Virus record (IMG/VR): IMGVR_UViG_3300009503_000003
Location: 1 to 61,327 of that record
Reading direction: 5' to 3' (one strand)
Length of the DNA stretch: 61,327 nt
Origin: a virus
The position numbers and the translations under genes are program-made. Of this stretch, positions 1-6,987 are shown piece after piece. Every line of letters starts with the position of its first letter. Position 1 is the first letter of the stretch. Under the pieces are notes generated by a model. It did not search any database. It was not told the origin of the DNA and saw only the letters and a program-made list of their open reading frames with translations.

Positions 1-97
1 ACGACTCGGCGACCCATCTTGAAGTGAAAACTTCAAGATGTTTTTAGCTCCATTTAAATCTGCGTTTAATCTTCTTCCACAAGTATTACATATTAAT
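1..97. repeat. Terminal direct repeat, copy 1 (circular overlap)
   Basis: Identical base for base to 61231-61327. It lies inside the tnpB frame and encodes its second zinc-binding CxxC and the RuvC-III aspartate. Joining the two copies restores an uninterrupted tnpB C-terminus. I read it as an assembly overlap of a circular molecule rather than a physical terminal repeat, because it begins and ends inside a transposon gene. Confidence 0.93.
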
Positions 98-1041
98 AGA
101 CTTTGTTTAGGTCTATTAGTATCTGGGGATCCACATTGATTACAAGTCTTACTAGTATTCCTTGGATTGATATATTTAACTTCTATCCCATTTAACTTAC
201 ACTTGTACTCTAGAAAACTTTGAAACATTTTATAGGGAAATACATTATTGATTAGATAATTTATATTTTTCCCTTTAGATGTTCCTTCTTTTCTAGAACT
301 TGACTTCCTGATATTAGTTAGGTTCTCTAATATAATTTGAGAACCTCCCATTTCTATTAGATACTTAACCAACTCAGAAGTCAACTTATGGAAGAAATCT
401 TTAGAGTATCTTATTATTTTATCTTTTTGTTTATGTTTTTGGTATTCTATTTTCTTATGTACATATTGCTTTAAATTGAATCTTTTATTATTTGAAAGGG
501 TTATATTTTTTATGTTGATATCTATACCTAACCTTTGATTTCCCTTAACATTATTATTTTCTTTTACTTCACAAATGAAGTATATTCTCCAATCTTTATT
601 TATCTTCTTTATTTGGATTTCTTTTATTGAAATAATTTCTTTTAATTTATTTATAGTTCTTAAACCTTCTAGGGGATAATTATTTTTACACAATCTTATC
701 CATGCATTATAATAACCTTCTTTAAATTCTATGTTAAAATTTTGATAATCAAAAATTAAAGGAAAATTTAATTTTTTGATTTTATACAACTTCTTAGCTT
801 TAACAGAACTTAGAACCTTATCCCTTATATGTTGTATTAATTTAGAATACAGAAATGGATACTTAGTTCTTATTTTTTCGTATGTAGCTTTATGTATTTC
901 TGATTTCCTATACTCTTTAGTTGACTTAATATACCAAAGGTAATATCTAGCTATTATTTGAACATATTTATATTGTTGTTCCAGAAACGCTAGTTTCTCT
1001 TTATTTCCTTTTAGGTTACAGTGGTAGGTTATTCTTATCAT
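1..1041 (-). CDS. tnpB: TnpB RNA-guided nuclease (continues at 61230-61171)
   Basis: The frame opens at the ATG at 1041-1039, runs through position 1 and continues at 61230 to a TAG at 61173-61171, giving about 366 aa, normal for the family. All three RuvC acidic residues are visible: D174 in GIDIN, E239 in LENL and D328 in ADLNGAKN. The zinc ribbon has C300-x2-C303 and C318-x2-C321. TnpB is an omega-RNA-guided DNA endonuclease that favours retention of IS200/IS605 elements. The intact triad suggests an active enzyme. The last codons (LGFSRG, then stop) lie in the right-end hairpin, as is common for tnpB. There is no strong Shine-Dalgarno. The region just upstream of the ATG carries one copy of the recurrent GACAATAAAGGGG motif. 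Confidence 0.93.
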   Translation of the reverse strand, partial: MIRITYHCNLKGNKEKLAFLEQQYKYVQIIARYYLWYIKSTKEYRKSEIHKATYEKIRTKYPFLYSKLIQHIRDKVLSSVKAKKLYKIKKLNFPLIFDYQNFNIEFKEGYYNAWIRLCKNNYPLEGLRTINKLKEIISIKEIQIKKINKDWRIYFICEVKENNNVKGNQRLGIDINIKNITLSNNKRFNLKQYVHKKIEYQKHKQKDKIIRYSKDFFHKLTSELVKYLIEMGGSQIILENLTNIRKSSSRKEGTSKGKNINYLINNVFPYKMFQSFLEYKCKLNGIEVKYINPRNTSKTCNQCGSPDTNRPKQSLLICNTCGRRLNADLNGAKNILKFSLQDGSPSR

Positions 1042-1045
1042 ACCT

Positions 1046-1070
1046 ATTATATAATCCCCTTTATTGTCAT
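1046..1070 (-). promoter_or_regulatory. Recurrent GACAATAAAGGGG / TATAATA motif, copy A
   Basis: On the minus strand the sequence is GACAATAAAGGGG, then ATTA, then TATAATAG, immediately 5' of the tnpB start. Three other copies are at 1287-1308 (+), 29196-29220 (-) and 58908-58932 (-). All run in the direction of local transcription, but they fall in different reading frames and have slightly different internal spacing. It looks like a promoter or operator, but the TTGACA-like and TATAAT-like parts are only 11-13 bp apart, too close for a standard sigma-70 promoter. Confidence 0.4.
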
Positions 1071-1140
1071 TTATTTTTTTGACTTGACAACTATTTTTTA
1101 ATAATGCTAATATTTGTATATGTTCTTTATCCTTCTGTAT

Positions 1141-1160
1141 CCCACGGTTAAAACCGTGGG
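1141..1160. repeat. IS left-end hairpin
   Basis: Perfect inverted repeat cccacggttaaaaccgtggg: 9-bp arms around AA. This is the type of subterminal hairpin recognised by IS200/IS605 Y1 transposases. It shares its stem pattern with hairpins at 4769-4788, 5032-5051 and 61174-61193. The 20-odd bases to its right (to about 1183) match those right of the 5032 hairpin with one indel, which identifies that side as the outer left end. Confidence 0.85.
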
Positions 1161-1223
1161 TTTTAGAAGGAGTTTAATTTATAATGATGATACCTGCGAA
1201 AAAAATAAAGGAGGAAAAAATAA

Positions 1224-1652
1224 ATGAATAACGTAAACAATGAAGGTAACCCTATCTACTTTGAAGTAGATACCCCAAACAAATCAGACAATAAAGGGGT
1301 ATATAATATAGGGGATATAGTTAAATTTAAAACCCGGGAGGGTAAAGAAAAAACCGGGCAGGTGGTTACTATAACCATCGTAAGAGGGCAACAGGAATAC
1401 TCCGTCAAATGCGACGGTAAAGTGTATGAATACCATTCTATCGAAGTGATCGGCACCGGGGATAAGAAGATATTTAAAAAACATGATAGATTAATTGTGG
1501 ATAGAAAAATCGCTATGCTAAAAGAAAACATACAAAATACTTTAAGAGAAATAGAAGCTCTAAAAGATAAAATAAAATTAGATAAATCTTTAATAAAATC
1601 TTGGAAAAAAGAAATTAATTTGCTCAAAAAGGAATATAAAATAAAAATTTAA
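1224..1652 (+). CDS. Hypothetical SH3-like / coiled-coil protein
   Basis: 142 aa, with Shine-Dalgarno aaaggagg about 9 bases before the ATG. Residues about 25-75 (GDIVKF, a glycine-containing turn, then QEYSVKCDGKVYEY) look like a small KOW/SH3-type beta barrel. Residues about 90-142 are a charged helix likely to form a coiled coil (ENIQNTLREIEALKDKIK). It is the first gene to the right of the tnpB element and reads away from it. The next gene begins 6 bases after its stop without its own ribosome site, so the two are probably translationally coupled. A copy of the recurrent GACAATAAAGGGG motif lies inside it at 1287. Function unknown. Confidence 0.8.
   Translation: MNNVNNEGNPIYFEVDTPNKSDNKGVYNIGDIVKFKTREGKEKTGQVVTITIVRGQQEYSVKCDGKVYEYHSIEVIGTGDKKIFKKHDRLIVDRKIAMLKENIQNTLREIEALKDKIKLDKSLIKSWKKEINLLKKEYKIKI
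1287..1308 (+). promoter_or_regulatory. Recurrent GACAATAAAGGGG / TATAATA motif, copy B
   Basis: GACAATAAAGGGG, then TATATAATA, inside the 142-aa gene, plus strand. Here it encodes DNKGVYNIG. In the other copies the same bases fall in a different frame, so conservation acts on DNA or RNA rather than protein. Confidence 0.35.
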
Positions 1653-1658
1653 AAAAAA

Positions 1659-2669
1659 ATGGAACCAGAAAATACCGACCCATTCCATAAAAACCTCACC
1701 GAAGACGACATCAAAGATGTCGCCTTCGGGAGAAAGAGAAAGGATTATTTAATTGAAGGTATCCCTATAAAAGTATATACCTCAATTAAAGAAGGGGATT
1801 TCGTTACCGTATTTAAATACGGCAGGGTCCGTATAAAAATATTAGACGATATTAATGTCGCTCGCCCACTCGCAAGATTAGGATATATAGAAACTATTAT
1901 CAACGAAAAATTTAATACCGCTATCCTACCTACCAGGGAACCAATGGTCAATTACCTCGCTATTAATAATATATTCGAGGATTTCGAAGAGGAAGAAGAA
2001 CCTTTGGGAATCCAGAAAAAGAAAACAATATATAATATGGTTCCTTATAAATATAGGTATACCATGTTCTGCAAACATGCGGCGTTCCTAATGTGCGAGG
2101 CGCTAGTTCTAGAAGAAGAAGGCTATCGCAAATTGTCATTCCTTTTGCATGAAATGCTTACACTACTAGCCCAACGCTACGGCCTGCGTGCTTACGGGTT
2201 CATTAAAGGAACTATGCGGGCATATAAAATGGCACTGAAATTATACGACCATACCGAATATTACCAAAAATTATTAACCGTAGGACTTAGATTGGCCCGC
2301 AGAATCGCTACCGCGGATATTATGAAGGATGTCGATAAAGTTAAAATGGTTAAAAAATTTGGATTGGATGTCAATTATAAAGAGAGTACCACCCAATACT
2401 CAAGATCAAACTTAATTAAAATGGGTACCCTGCATAGAGAAATTATGGCGGCAATAGGCGGAATGACTACTATGGCCAGCGAGGCGATTAATAATATCCA
2501 AAAGAATATTAAACTGCCTCAACAGTCAGTTAAAGAATTAAATAATTTGCTCCACTTTAATGAAATCCCTGAAGCAATATTCGAATCCACTATAGACCCT
2601 GTATTACCCCCACCACCTAAAATCATCGATTCATTAAATGATTCTAATATAGACAAAAAAAATACTTGA
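1659..2669 (+). CDS. Hypothetical protein, 336 aa
   Basis: Unrecognised. The N-terminal 100 residues look mixed alpha/beta, followed by an acidic stretch (FEDFEEEEEPLG, about residue 108). The rest is helix-rich with many basic residues (LRAYGFIKGTMRAYKMALKLY, GLRLARRIATADIM) and a proline tract near the C-terminus (VLPPPPK). There is no Shine-Dalgarno; the ATG follows the upstream stop by 6 A residues, suggesting reinitiation. GC is higher than in the late operon and similar to neighbouring early genes. A hairpin lies at 1699-1729 within its start region. No capsid, portal or terminase signature is visible. Confidence 0.8.
   Translation: MEPENTDPFHKNLTEDDIKDVAFGRKRKDYLIEGIPIKVYTSIKEGDFVTVFKYGRVRIKILDDINVARPLARLGYIETIINEKFNTAILPTREPMVNYLAINNIFEDFEEEEEPLGIQKKKTIYNMVPYKYRYTMFCKHAAFLMCEALVLEEEGYRKLSFLLHEMLTLLAQRYGLRAYGFIKGTMRAYKMALKLYDHTEYYQKLLTVGLRLARRIATADIMKDVDKVKMVKKFGLDVNYKESTTQYSRSNLIKMGTLHREIMAAIGGMTTMASEAINNIQKNIKLPQQSVKELNNLLHFNEIPEAIFESTIDPVLPPPPKIIDSLNDSNIDKKNT
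1699..1729. repeat. Intragenic hairpin
   Basis: Arms ccgaag + cgacatc pair with gatgtcg + cttcgg around an AAA loop, with one internal mismatch (A1705/C1723): 13 pairs in all. It lies in the first 25 codons of the 336-aa gene, where it could also affect translation. Confidence 0.6.
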
Positions 2670-2693
2670 CAAATGTTGCAAAAATTTTGTAAT
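2666..2693 (+). promoter_or_regulatory. Sigma-70-type promoter
   Basis: TTGACA at 2666-2671, a 16-bp spacer, then TGTAAT at 2688-2693 (5 of 6 to consensus). It overlaps the 3' end of the 336-aa gene and lies about 35 bp upstream of the 2726 start, with Shine-Dalgarno agggagg in between. It would serve the 2726 gene and probably the methyltransferase genes downstream. Confidence 0.75.
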
Positions 2694-2725
2694 ATTTTTT
2701 TAATATTAAATCCAGGGAGGAATTA

Positions 2726-3076
2726 ATGGCAGAAAAAAATACACAAACAACCAGAAAAATAGAAGTCTCTTTTAAAGATAATGAGATAATCATTTCTGAG
2801 AAAGATACAACTATAACCTTAACAAAAGAAGCCGCAAAGTTATTACTAGTGTGCAATCGGGCGATTGAGGAATTCGTTCATACTTCCTCACCACTAAAGT
2901 ATACTATAACGTATACTTTAGTGAATAAACCTAAGGTAACAACAATTGTGGCAGGATCTAAAAATACAACGAACGCTACCCCTCCTTCTGTTGTTGTCGC
3001 TAAAAGACAGCAAACAACAGAAGATGAAGATAATGTCACTGTAATAGAAGAAAGACATTCCACTGTAAAAAAATAA
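2726..3076 (+). CDS. Hypothetical small protein, 116 aa
   Basis: Good Shine-Dalgarno (agggagg) and its own promoter. Residues about 8-40 alternate beta strands (KIEVSFKDNEIIISEKDTTITL) before a helix (KEAAKLLLVCNRAIEEFV). The C-terminal third is low-complexity Thr/Val/Glu and likely disordered. Two intragenic hairpins occupy it, a perfect 13-bp one (2892-2923) and an 11-bp one with a 17-base loop (2985-3023). No family recognised. Confidence 0.75.
   Translation: MAEKNTQTTRKIEVSFKDNEIIISEKDTTITLTKEAAKLLLVCNRAIEEFVHTSSPLKYTITYTLVNKPKVTTIVAGSKNTTNATPPSVVVAKRQQTTEDEDNVTVIEERHSTVKK
2892..2923. repeat. Perfect 13-bp inverted repeat, intragenic
   Basis: Arms cactaaagtatac and gtatactttagtg around the loop tataac, inside the 116-aa gene. 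One of the set of unusually long coding-sequence hairpins in this genome. Confidence 0.9.
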
Positions 3077-3087
3077 TTGGAGTTCAT

Positions 3088-3327
3088 TTGCTCGCCATCT
3101 GCGAGGAATCTCGCAGGTGGCGAATTAAAATAATGCATATCTATAAGAAAACAAAATATAAATTAATATATAAATGCAAAGGCAAATGGATCCCATGTAA
3201 CCATTTGCATACTACCCACTACGGCGCTGAAAGATGCCTTGATGCTAATTTTGCTAAAAAGAATAAACTTAAATATAAAGTTATAGCTATTCCCAATCCT
3301 TTGAACGATAGGAAAATATTGTATTGA
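3088..3327 (+). CDS. Hypothetical protein, 79 aa (TTG start) or 65 aa (ATG)
   Basis: Basic protein with two cysteines and several histidines (KCKGKWIPCNHLHTTHYGAERC), which could bind a metal. Two starts are possible: a TTG at 3088 with ggag five bases upstream, or an ATG at 3133 (HIYKKTKYKL) without a clear ribosome site. If TTG is used, the 14-bp hairpin at 3092-3123 lies in the first codons and could gate translation; if ATG, the hairpin is in the leader. The stop is directly followed by the methyltransferase ATG. Function unknown. Confidence 0.6.
   Translation: MLAICEESRRWRIKIMHIYKKTKYKLIYKCKGKWIPCNHLHTTHYGAERCLDANFAKKNKLKYKVIAIPNPLNDRKILY
3092..3123. repeat. 14-bp GC-rich hairpin
   Basis: Arms tcgccatctgcgag and ctcgcaggtggcga around gaat, with one T-G wobble. 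It is followed by attaaaat rather than a T run, so it is not a classical terminator. Its position at the start of the 79-aa frame suggests a translational or attenuation role, or simply another member of the hairpin set. Confidence 0.8.
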
Positions 3328-3328
3328 T

Positions 3329-4138
3329 ATGCCTGAATTAAGAGATATATTGAACAAAATCCATAACGCAGATTGCGTCGATTTTCTCCAACAAATACCT
3401 GACAATTCCATAGACCTTGTAGTTACATCCCCACCCTATAATTTAGGTATAGAATACGATAGCTGGAATGACAATATGTCATGGGATGACTATTATAATT
3501 GGTGCCGGCAATGGATGAAAGAATTATACCGGGTATTAAAAGAAGATGGTAGATTTTGTCTAAATCATTACTTGAGCTTGGGAAAGGGAGCAGGTAAATC
3601 AAATAATACTATGTCCCGCCAATCACCACTAATGGACCTTAATTGGATAGCCGTAAAAGAAATAGGATTTAAACATCATAGTATTGCTATATGGACCGAT
3701 ATTACTTTATCTAAAAAAACAGCATTTGGATCCTGGCTATCCGCCTCCGCTCCATATATATCCTGCCCCTATGAAGGAATATTAATATTATACAAAACTC
3801 AATGGAAAAAATTAAATAAAGGTACTTCTACTATTGATAAAGAAAATTTTGTTAGTTTAACCAGAGGTATATGGAATATAGGTACAGTGCCAAAAGGTTT
3901 AACCCCAGCCAATTTCCCAAAGAAATTGGCGGCTAGTTGTATCAATTTGTTGTCCTATGTAGGAGATACTGTCTTGGATCCCTTCTCAGGGTCAGGAACC
4001 ACTTGCATTGTCGCTAAAGAACTAAAAAGAAATTTTATAGGTATAGAGATAAGTAAAAACTACTGGCAAATATCTAACGATGAATTTGCTACAGAAAAGT
4101 TTATTAAAGGAGGTAAAAAAGGATCCTATGAAATATAA
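3329..4138 (+). CDS. DNA methyltransferase (N4-cytosine/N6-adenine, beta class)
   Basis: 269 aa, starting two bases after the previous stop. The catalytic motif IV is TSPPYN (residues 33-38) and precedes the AdoMet-binding motif I DPFSGSGTT (from residue 217). This is the beta-class permutation, as in N4-cytosine enzymes and related N6-adenine enzymes. TSPPY more often accompanies m4C transfer, but the base cannot be settled from sequence. No restriction endonuclease partner is nearby, so it is probably a solitary phage enzyme protecting against host restriction or marking DNA. The following gene overlaps its last 11 bases. Confidence 0.93.
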   Translation: MPELRDILNKIHNADCVDFLQQIPDNSIDLVVTSPPYNLGIEYDSWNDNMSWDDYYNWCRQWMKELYRVLKEDGRFCLNHYLSLGKGAGKSNNTMSRQSPLMDLNWIAVKEIGFKHHSIAIWTDITLSKKTAFGSWLSASAPYISCPYEGILILYKTQWKKLNKGTSTIDKENFVSLTRGIWNIGTVPKGLTPANFPKKLAASCINLLSYVGDTVLDPFSGSGTTCIVAKELKRNFIGIEISKNYWQISNDEFATEKFIKGGKKGSYEI

Positions 4139-4745
4139 ATTTGTTAAATTTAAAGATGAGAATATAAACTGTGTTTTTTGGTTTTTAGAAATTAGCTCTA
4201 AAAAAGAATTATTTTATTGGTATAATAATTACTTAAAAAAGAATTTCCCTTTATTTATTAAAGATTTAAACTCTAACAAACATCCTACCACTACCATGAG
4301 ATATCTGTTGGAAGAAAAAACCAGTCTTGATTATTTAACTGGGAAGAACGATCCTAAATCCACTTCTAAAACTGTTTCATATGAAGGTCTTGAGAGTGTG
4401 CGTGTTAAATACTCAATAGGAGAGATTAAAGATTATTTCATGAATGTTATATTTAAACCTAAATTAGAAGTTTTAAATAAATATAAAAAAATCTATATAA
4501 ATGGAAATGGTGGATTTATTTTTAATCCAGACAAGTTTTTTACAAGAATTGATGAAAAAGTTTCAGATAAACTTAAATTTCCCTCTCCAACTATTATTAC
4601 TATTACTAAATGGGCTGGAGGTACTCACTACTATATTAATGACAGAAAGTTTAATAGTCTTCAGCAAGCCATAGATTTTGCTAAAGAATTAGAAATCTCT
4701 AATTATGAATTGAAGGAAGTCTATTGGAATAAACGCGATGAATGA
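4128..4745 (+). CDS. Hypothetical protein, 205 aa, downstream of methyltransferase
   Basis: I place the start at ATG 4128 (KYKFVKFKDENINCVFW), inside the methyltransferase tail, with a purine-rich aaaggagg 14 bases and an aaagga 4 bases upstream. Lys/Asn/Tyr-rich, mixed alpha/beta, no recognised motif. Tight coupling to the methyltransferase makes an accessory or target-recognition role possible, but nothing in the sequence proves it. A stray IS right-end hairpin follows 23 bases after the stop. Confidence 0.7.
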   Translation: MKYKFVKFKDENINCVFWFLEISSKKELFYWYNNYLKKNFPLFIKDLNSNKHPTTTMRYLLEEKTSLDYLTGKNDPKSTSKTVSYEGLESVRVKYSIGEIKDYFMNVIFKPKLEVLNKYKKIYINGNGGFIFNPDKFFTRIDEKVSDKLKFPSPTIITITKWAGGTHYYINDRKFNSLQQAIDFAKELEISNYELKEVYWNKRDE

Positions 4746-4768
4746 AGAAAAAATATATTTGTCCCTAA

Positions 4769-4796
4769 CCCACGGCTAAAGCCGTGGGTAGATGAC
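4769..4796 (+). repeat. Solitary IS right-end copy
   Basis: The hairpin cccacggctaaagccgtggg (4769-4788) is followed by tagatgac, as at the right end of the tnpB element (complement of 61166-61193). Divergence begins right after gatgac, which helps set the outer boundary. No tnpB accompanies it. Confidence 0.8.
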
Positions 4797-4820
4797 AGCT
4801 ACAGATAATAGAGGAATAAC

Positions 4821-5042
4821 ATGGAAGAAAATGATTTTATAAAAGATAATTGGGACGAGGACATTTTAAATACTATAGATGACCAAATTTCAGATGAAGA
4901 TATTAACTTGCTTCTGAAACAAGCCAATGAAATACTCCATTGGGTGCCGGGTAGAAATGATCCTTGCTGGTGCGGGAGTGGTAAGAAATTTAAAAAATGC
5001 TGCTTACCTGAATATGAAAGACTTAAATCTGCCCACGGCTAA
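4821..5042 (+). CDS. SEC-C motif zinc-binding protein
   Basis: 73 aa, with gagg 7 bases before the ATG. The N-terminal 45 residues are acidic and helical ([17 protein letters not shown]). Residues about 46-62 form a SEC-C motif, [19 protein letters not shown], the zinc site known from the SecA C-terminus and from many stand-alone proteins. The last residues (SAHG) and the stop codon come from an IS left-end hairpin (5032-5051), so the original C-terminus was probably replaced when that sequence arrived. The gene lies between a stray right end (4769) and a stray left end (5032). Role unknown. Confidence 0.85.
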   Translation: MEENDFIKDNWDEDILNTIDDQISDEDINLLLKQANEILHWVPGRNDPCWCGSGKKFKKCCLPEYERLKSAHG

Positions 5043-5076
5043 AGCCGTGGGTTTTAGAAAGAAGTTTAATTTATAA
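5032..5076. repeat. Solitary IS left-end copy
   Basis: The hairpin cccacggctaaagccgtggg (5032-5051) is followed by ttttagaa...agtttaatttataa, matching 1161-1183 beside tnpB with one indel. It supplies the stop codon of the SEC-C gene and abuts the Shine-Dalgarno of the next gene. Confidence 0.8.
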
Positions 5077-5087
5077 AGGAGGAAAAA

Positions 5088-5252
5088 ATGAAAACAAATG
5101 AATTAAAAAAATTACTTCGCAAAAAATACAAAAAAGCCAAAAAAGAAAAAAACTATTTTGAAATGTTTAATTTGGCTCATGATATGCTCTATTTAGAATT
5201 TCAAAGATATGAAGATAAACTCTCTCTATCTATACTGAAAAATTGCAAATAG
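5088..5252 (+). CDS. Small basic helical protein, 54 aa
   Basis: Starts MKTNELKKLLRKKYKK with Shine-Dalgarno aaaggagg five bases upstream. Highly basic N-terminal half, then an amphipathic helix (YFEMFNLAHDMLYLEFQRYEDKL). The stop codon TAG is shared with the Shine-Dalgarno (aggagg) of the next gene. No family recognised. Confidence 0.7.
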   Translation: MKTNELKKLLRKKYKKAKKEKNYFEMFNLAHDMLYLEFQRYEDKLSLSILKNCK

Positions 5253-5260
5253 GAGGTAGT

Positions 5261-5455
5261 ATGAAAATAAAACATATCCCTACTCGGGGGATACCGAGAA
5301 TGTTAATTAAAGGAAAAGCAAACTTTAGCCACGCAAGGATCAACAAAACTCAATGCCCTAACTGTGGGGCCAAAAATGATGATATAATCCAATTGCGAAC
5401 TAAATTTTATTGCTGCAGGAAATGCAATCGCCATTGGGATTCCGAATTGGAATAG
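5261..5455 (+). CDS. Zinc-ribbon protein, 64 aa
   Basis: The start is the ATG at 5261, five bases after aggagg. It has a two-knuckle zinc ribbon, CPNCG (about residues 33-37) and CCRKC (about 51-55), ahead of a short acidic tail. Such small ribbons in phages often bind nucleic acid or act as transcription cofactors; that is inference from the fold only. Confidence 0.75.
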   Translation: MKIKHIPTRGIPRMLIKGKANFSHARINKTQCPNCGAKNDDIIQLRTKFYCCRKCNRHWDSELE

Positions 5456-5464
5456 GAGGATATC

Positions 5465-5572
5465 ATGTCTTTTAAAATACTTAAATTAAAACTTTTAAGC
5501 GCTTTTCTGGCTGTCTGTCTACTTCTATCGATCTTGTTAAATATATTCTTCCTTCTGCATTCTTGTCGTTAA
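5465..5572 (+). CDS. Single-span membrane peptide, 35 aa
   Basis: MSFKILKLKLLSAFLAVCLL begins a basic N-terminus followed by one hydrophobic helix of about 20 residues, ending in HSCR. The Shine-Dalgarno aggagg is adjacent to the stop of the zinc-ribbon gene. It precedes two membrane-protein genes, so it may join a membrane complex with them. Short length keeps confidence moderate. Confidence 0.6.
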   Translation: MSFKILKLKLLSAFLAVCLLLSILLNIFFLLHSCR

Positions 5573-5615
5573 AACTACCTTATTAATCAAAAAAATCACA
5601 CAAAAAGGAGGTGTT

Positions 5616-6497
5616 ATGCTTAGTCTACTTGCATCCTTTATTGCTAAATCTTTGCCCCTAAATTCTCATAAACCTGCAAGGTTTATGAGAATTGTTACAT
5701 ACTTATATATTATTGTAGGTATATATGTCGTAATCACTGTAGGAAAGTATTGGAGTGAACCGGGAATGGATACATTCGTGTTTACTCTAGTTAGAGATTG
5801 GGGTTACAAGTCAAGGGACCATGGTACGTTTTTTCTGGATTACTTCTTCTTCCTCCTTGGTATAACCTTCAACTCATTAGCATTAGGAGTAGTATTTGCA
5901 TGGATTAGTGGTATTGTAAACAAAATGCTAAAAGTCAAACCTAACAAAGACATAGTCTATATGAAAGCAAAGAGCATAGAAGATGTTAGAAACAGTATAA
6001 AGCCAAGATTCACCTACGAATTAATACGAGAGGGTCTTTATCTTTCTGATATCCCTGTGCTTGATTCAATGATAAGAGAGCGGGAAAAAGTGGAAGCGAG
6101 CATCAGAACCACAAGAATAGAGGCGCCATTATCTTACTCGCAACCAGAGATAAAACCGGTAATAATAGAGACCCTGCCTTCTTACTTGAATTCTTTGCCT
6201 GCCGAATATTCGGAAATGTCAAATAAATTAATGAGCCATCTCAATTCCGTATTGAAATACTACAATAATACAGGGACAGATATAAATAATCTAAACGGGA
6301 TATTGATAGCGCAGGCATATAGATTATTAGCACCTATGAATATCCCCGGCCCGATAATTAGTAAAATTATCGGGCTCATACCGACATGGTCCACCCAAAT
6401 ACGGGCTACTATCGAAACCCAGAAAGTTATGGATAAAATGAATGGCTATGTCGCATTCCTGAAAGAATATTCCGAAAAAGGAAAGGAGATGTTATGA
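5616..6497 (+). CDS. Membrane protein with cytoplasmic domain, 293 aa
   Basis: Shine-Dalgarno aaaggaggtgtt. Hydrophobic segments occur at about residues 25-45 (YLYIIVGIYVVITVG) and 75-105 (FFFLLGITFNSLALGVVFAWI), and possibly one at the N-terminus. The remaining 190 residues are soluble and helical. The stop overlaps the next start (ATGA), and the pair lies directly upstream of the RuvB-like ATPase. A membrane-anchored partner for that ATPase is possible but unproven. No family recognised. Confidence 0.75.
   Translation: MLSLLASFIAKSLPLNSHKPARFMRIVTYLYIIVGIYVVITVGKYWSEPGMDTFVFTLVRDWGYKSRDHGTFFLDYFFFLLGITFNSLALGVVFAWISGIVNKMLKVKPNKDIVYMKAKSIEDVRNSIKPRFTYELIREGLYLSDIPVLDSMIREREKVEASIRTTRIEAPLSYSQPEIKPVIIETLPSYLNSLPAEYSEMSNKLMSHLNSVLKYYNNTGTDINNLNGILIAQAYRLLAPMNIPGPIISKIIGLIPTWSTQIRATIETQKVMDKMNGYVAFLKEYSEKGKEML
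5661..5693. repeat. Perfect 14-bp inverted repeat, intragenic
   Basis: Arms aattctcataaacc and ggtttatgagaatt around the loop tgcaa, inside the start region of the 293-aa membrane protein gene. Confidence 0.9.
6349..6375. repeat. Perfect 11-bp inverted repeat, intragenic
   Basis: Arms gcccgataatt and aattatcgggc around agtaa, within the C-terminal part of the 293-aa membrane protein gene. Confidence 0.88.
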
Positions 6498-6979
6498 CAT
6501 TCATACTCGACCATATAATATACCCATTTCTCGCAGGGGCATACCTAACCCCAATAATGACAATGTTCTCTACCCAGTCTTTCAGTAATGACTGGAACTC
6601 TATACATATCTATGGCTTATTCTTCTTTGGGCTTTTTGGATTAATGTTGTCTTGTATGGGTGGCGCGGGGATAATGATGATCTGCTACTTTATAAAAATA
6701 GGTATGCCTTTAGGTGGGATTCTTACCGTTGTAATGTTCACCCTGCTTGCCGCCTGGTGGCAGTATATTTCAACTATGGCAATTGTAGGCTGCCAACATA
6801 GGGCATTAATATCCTTGAAGCTCCAGAGCAAAAACCCTGAAAATTCTATTATACATTGGACCTTCGTAGATAGTGGGTGGCTAGGGATGATTGAATTTGT
6901 AGTTATAGCATTGGCTTTGCTAATAGTCATCCTGGTTATTGGATTCCCATTTATTTTAACCGGGAAATGGATGAATTAG
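6494..6979 (+). CDS. Polytopic membrane protein, 161 aa
   Basis: Shine-Dalgarno aaaggag seven bases upstream, overlapping the end of the previous gene. Four hydrophobic segments: about residues 10-25, 38-65 (YGLFFFGLFGLMLSCMGGAG), 75-100 and 135-155 (FVVIALALLIVILVIG). Several Met and Cys residues lie in the spans. Co-transcribed with the preceding membrane protein and the following ATPase. Unknown function; the four spans and operon position resemble membrane partners of phage exclusion systems, but this is only an analogy. Confidence 0.75.
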   Translation: MTFILDHIIYPFLAGAYLTPIMTMFSTQSFSNDWNSIHIYGLFFFGLFGLMLSCMGGAGIMMICYFIKIGMPLGGILTVVMFTLLAAWWQYISTMAIVGCQHRALISLKLQSKNPENSIIHWTFVDSGWLGMIEFVVIALALLIVILVIGFPFILTGKWMN

Positions 6980-6987
6980 GAGGAGTT

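Larger units (their letters stand above)
1..1183 (-). mobile_element. IS200/IS605-type solo tnpB element, left-end part
   Basis: The element is split by the contig joint. This part carries most of tnpB and the left end; the remainder is at 61166-61230. The left end has a hairpin at 1141-1160 with 9-bp arms and an AA loop, then a stretch to about 1183 that recurs almost exactly at 5052-5076. The right end has a sister hairpin at 61174-61193. No tnpA (Y1 transposase) gene is present, so movement would need a transposase supplied in trans. The element sits between divergent operons, 15 bp before the primase start on one side and about 40 bp before the 142-aa gene on the other. The outer boundaries come from comparison with the stray copies and may be off by a few bases. 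Confidence 0.85.

Noticed and set aside
1256-1627. Minus-strand frames opposite the 142-aa gene
   Set aside because: No ribosome site; the plus gene has a strong one and fits the operon.
4769-5051. CRISPR array from the repeated palindromes at 4769 and 5032
   Set aside because: Only two copies, 263 bp apart, with IS-end flanks; no repeat-spacer pattern.
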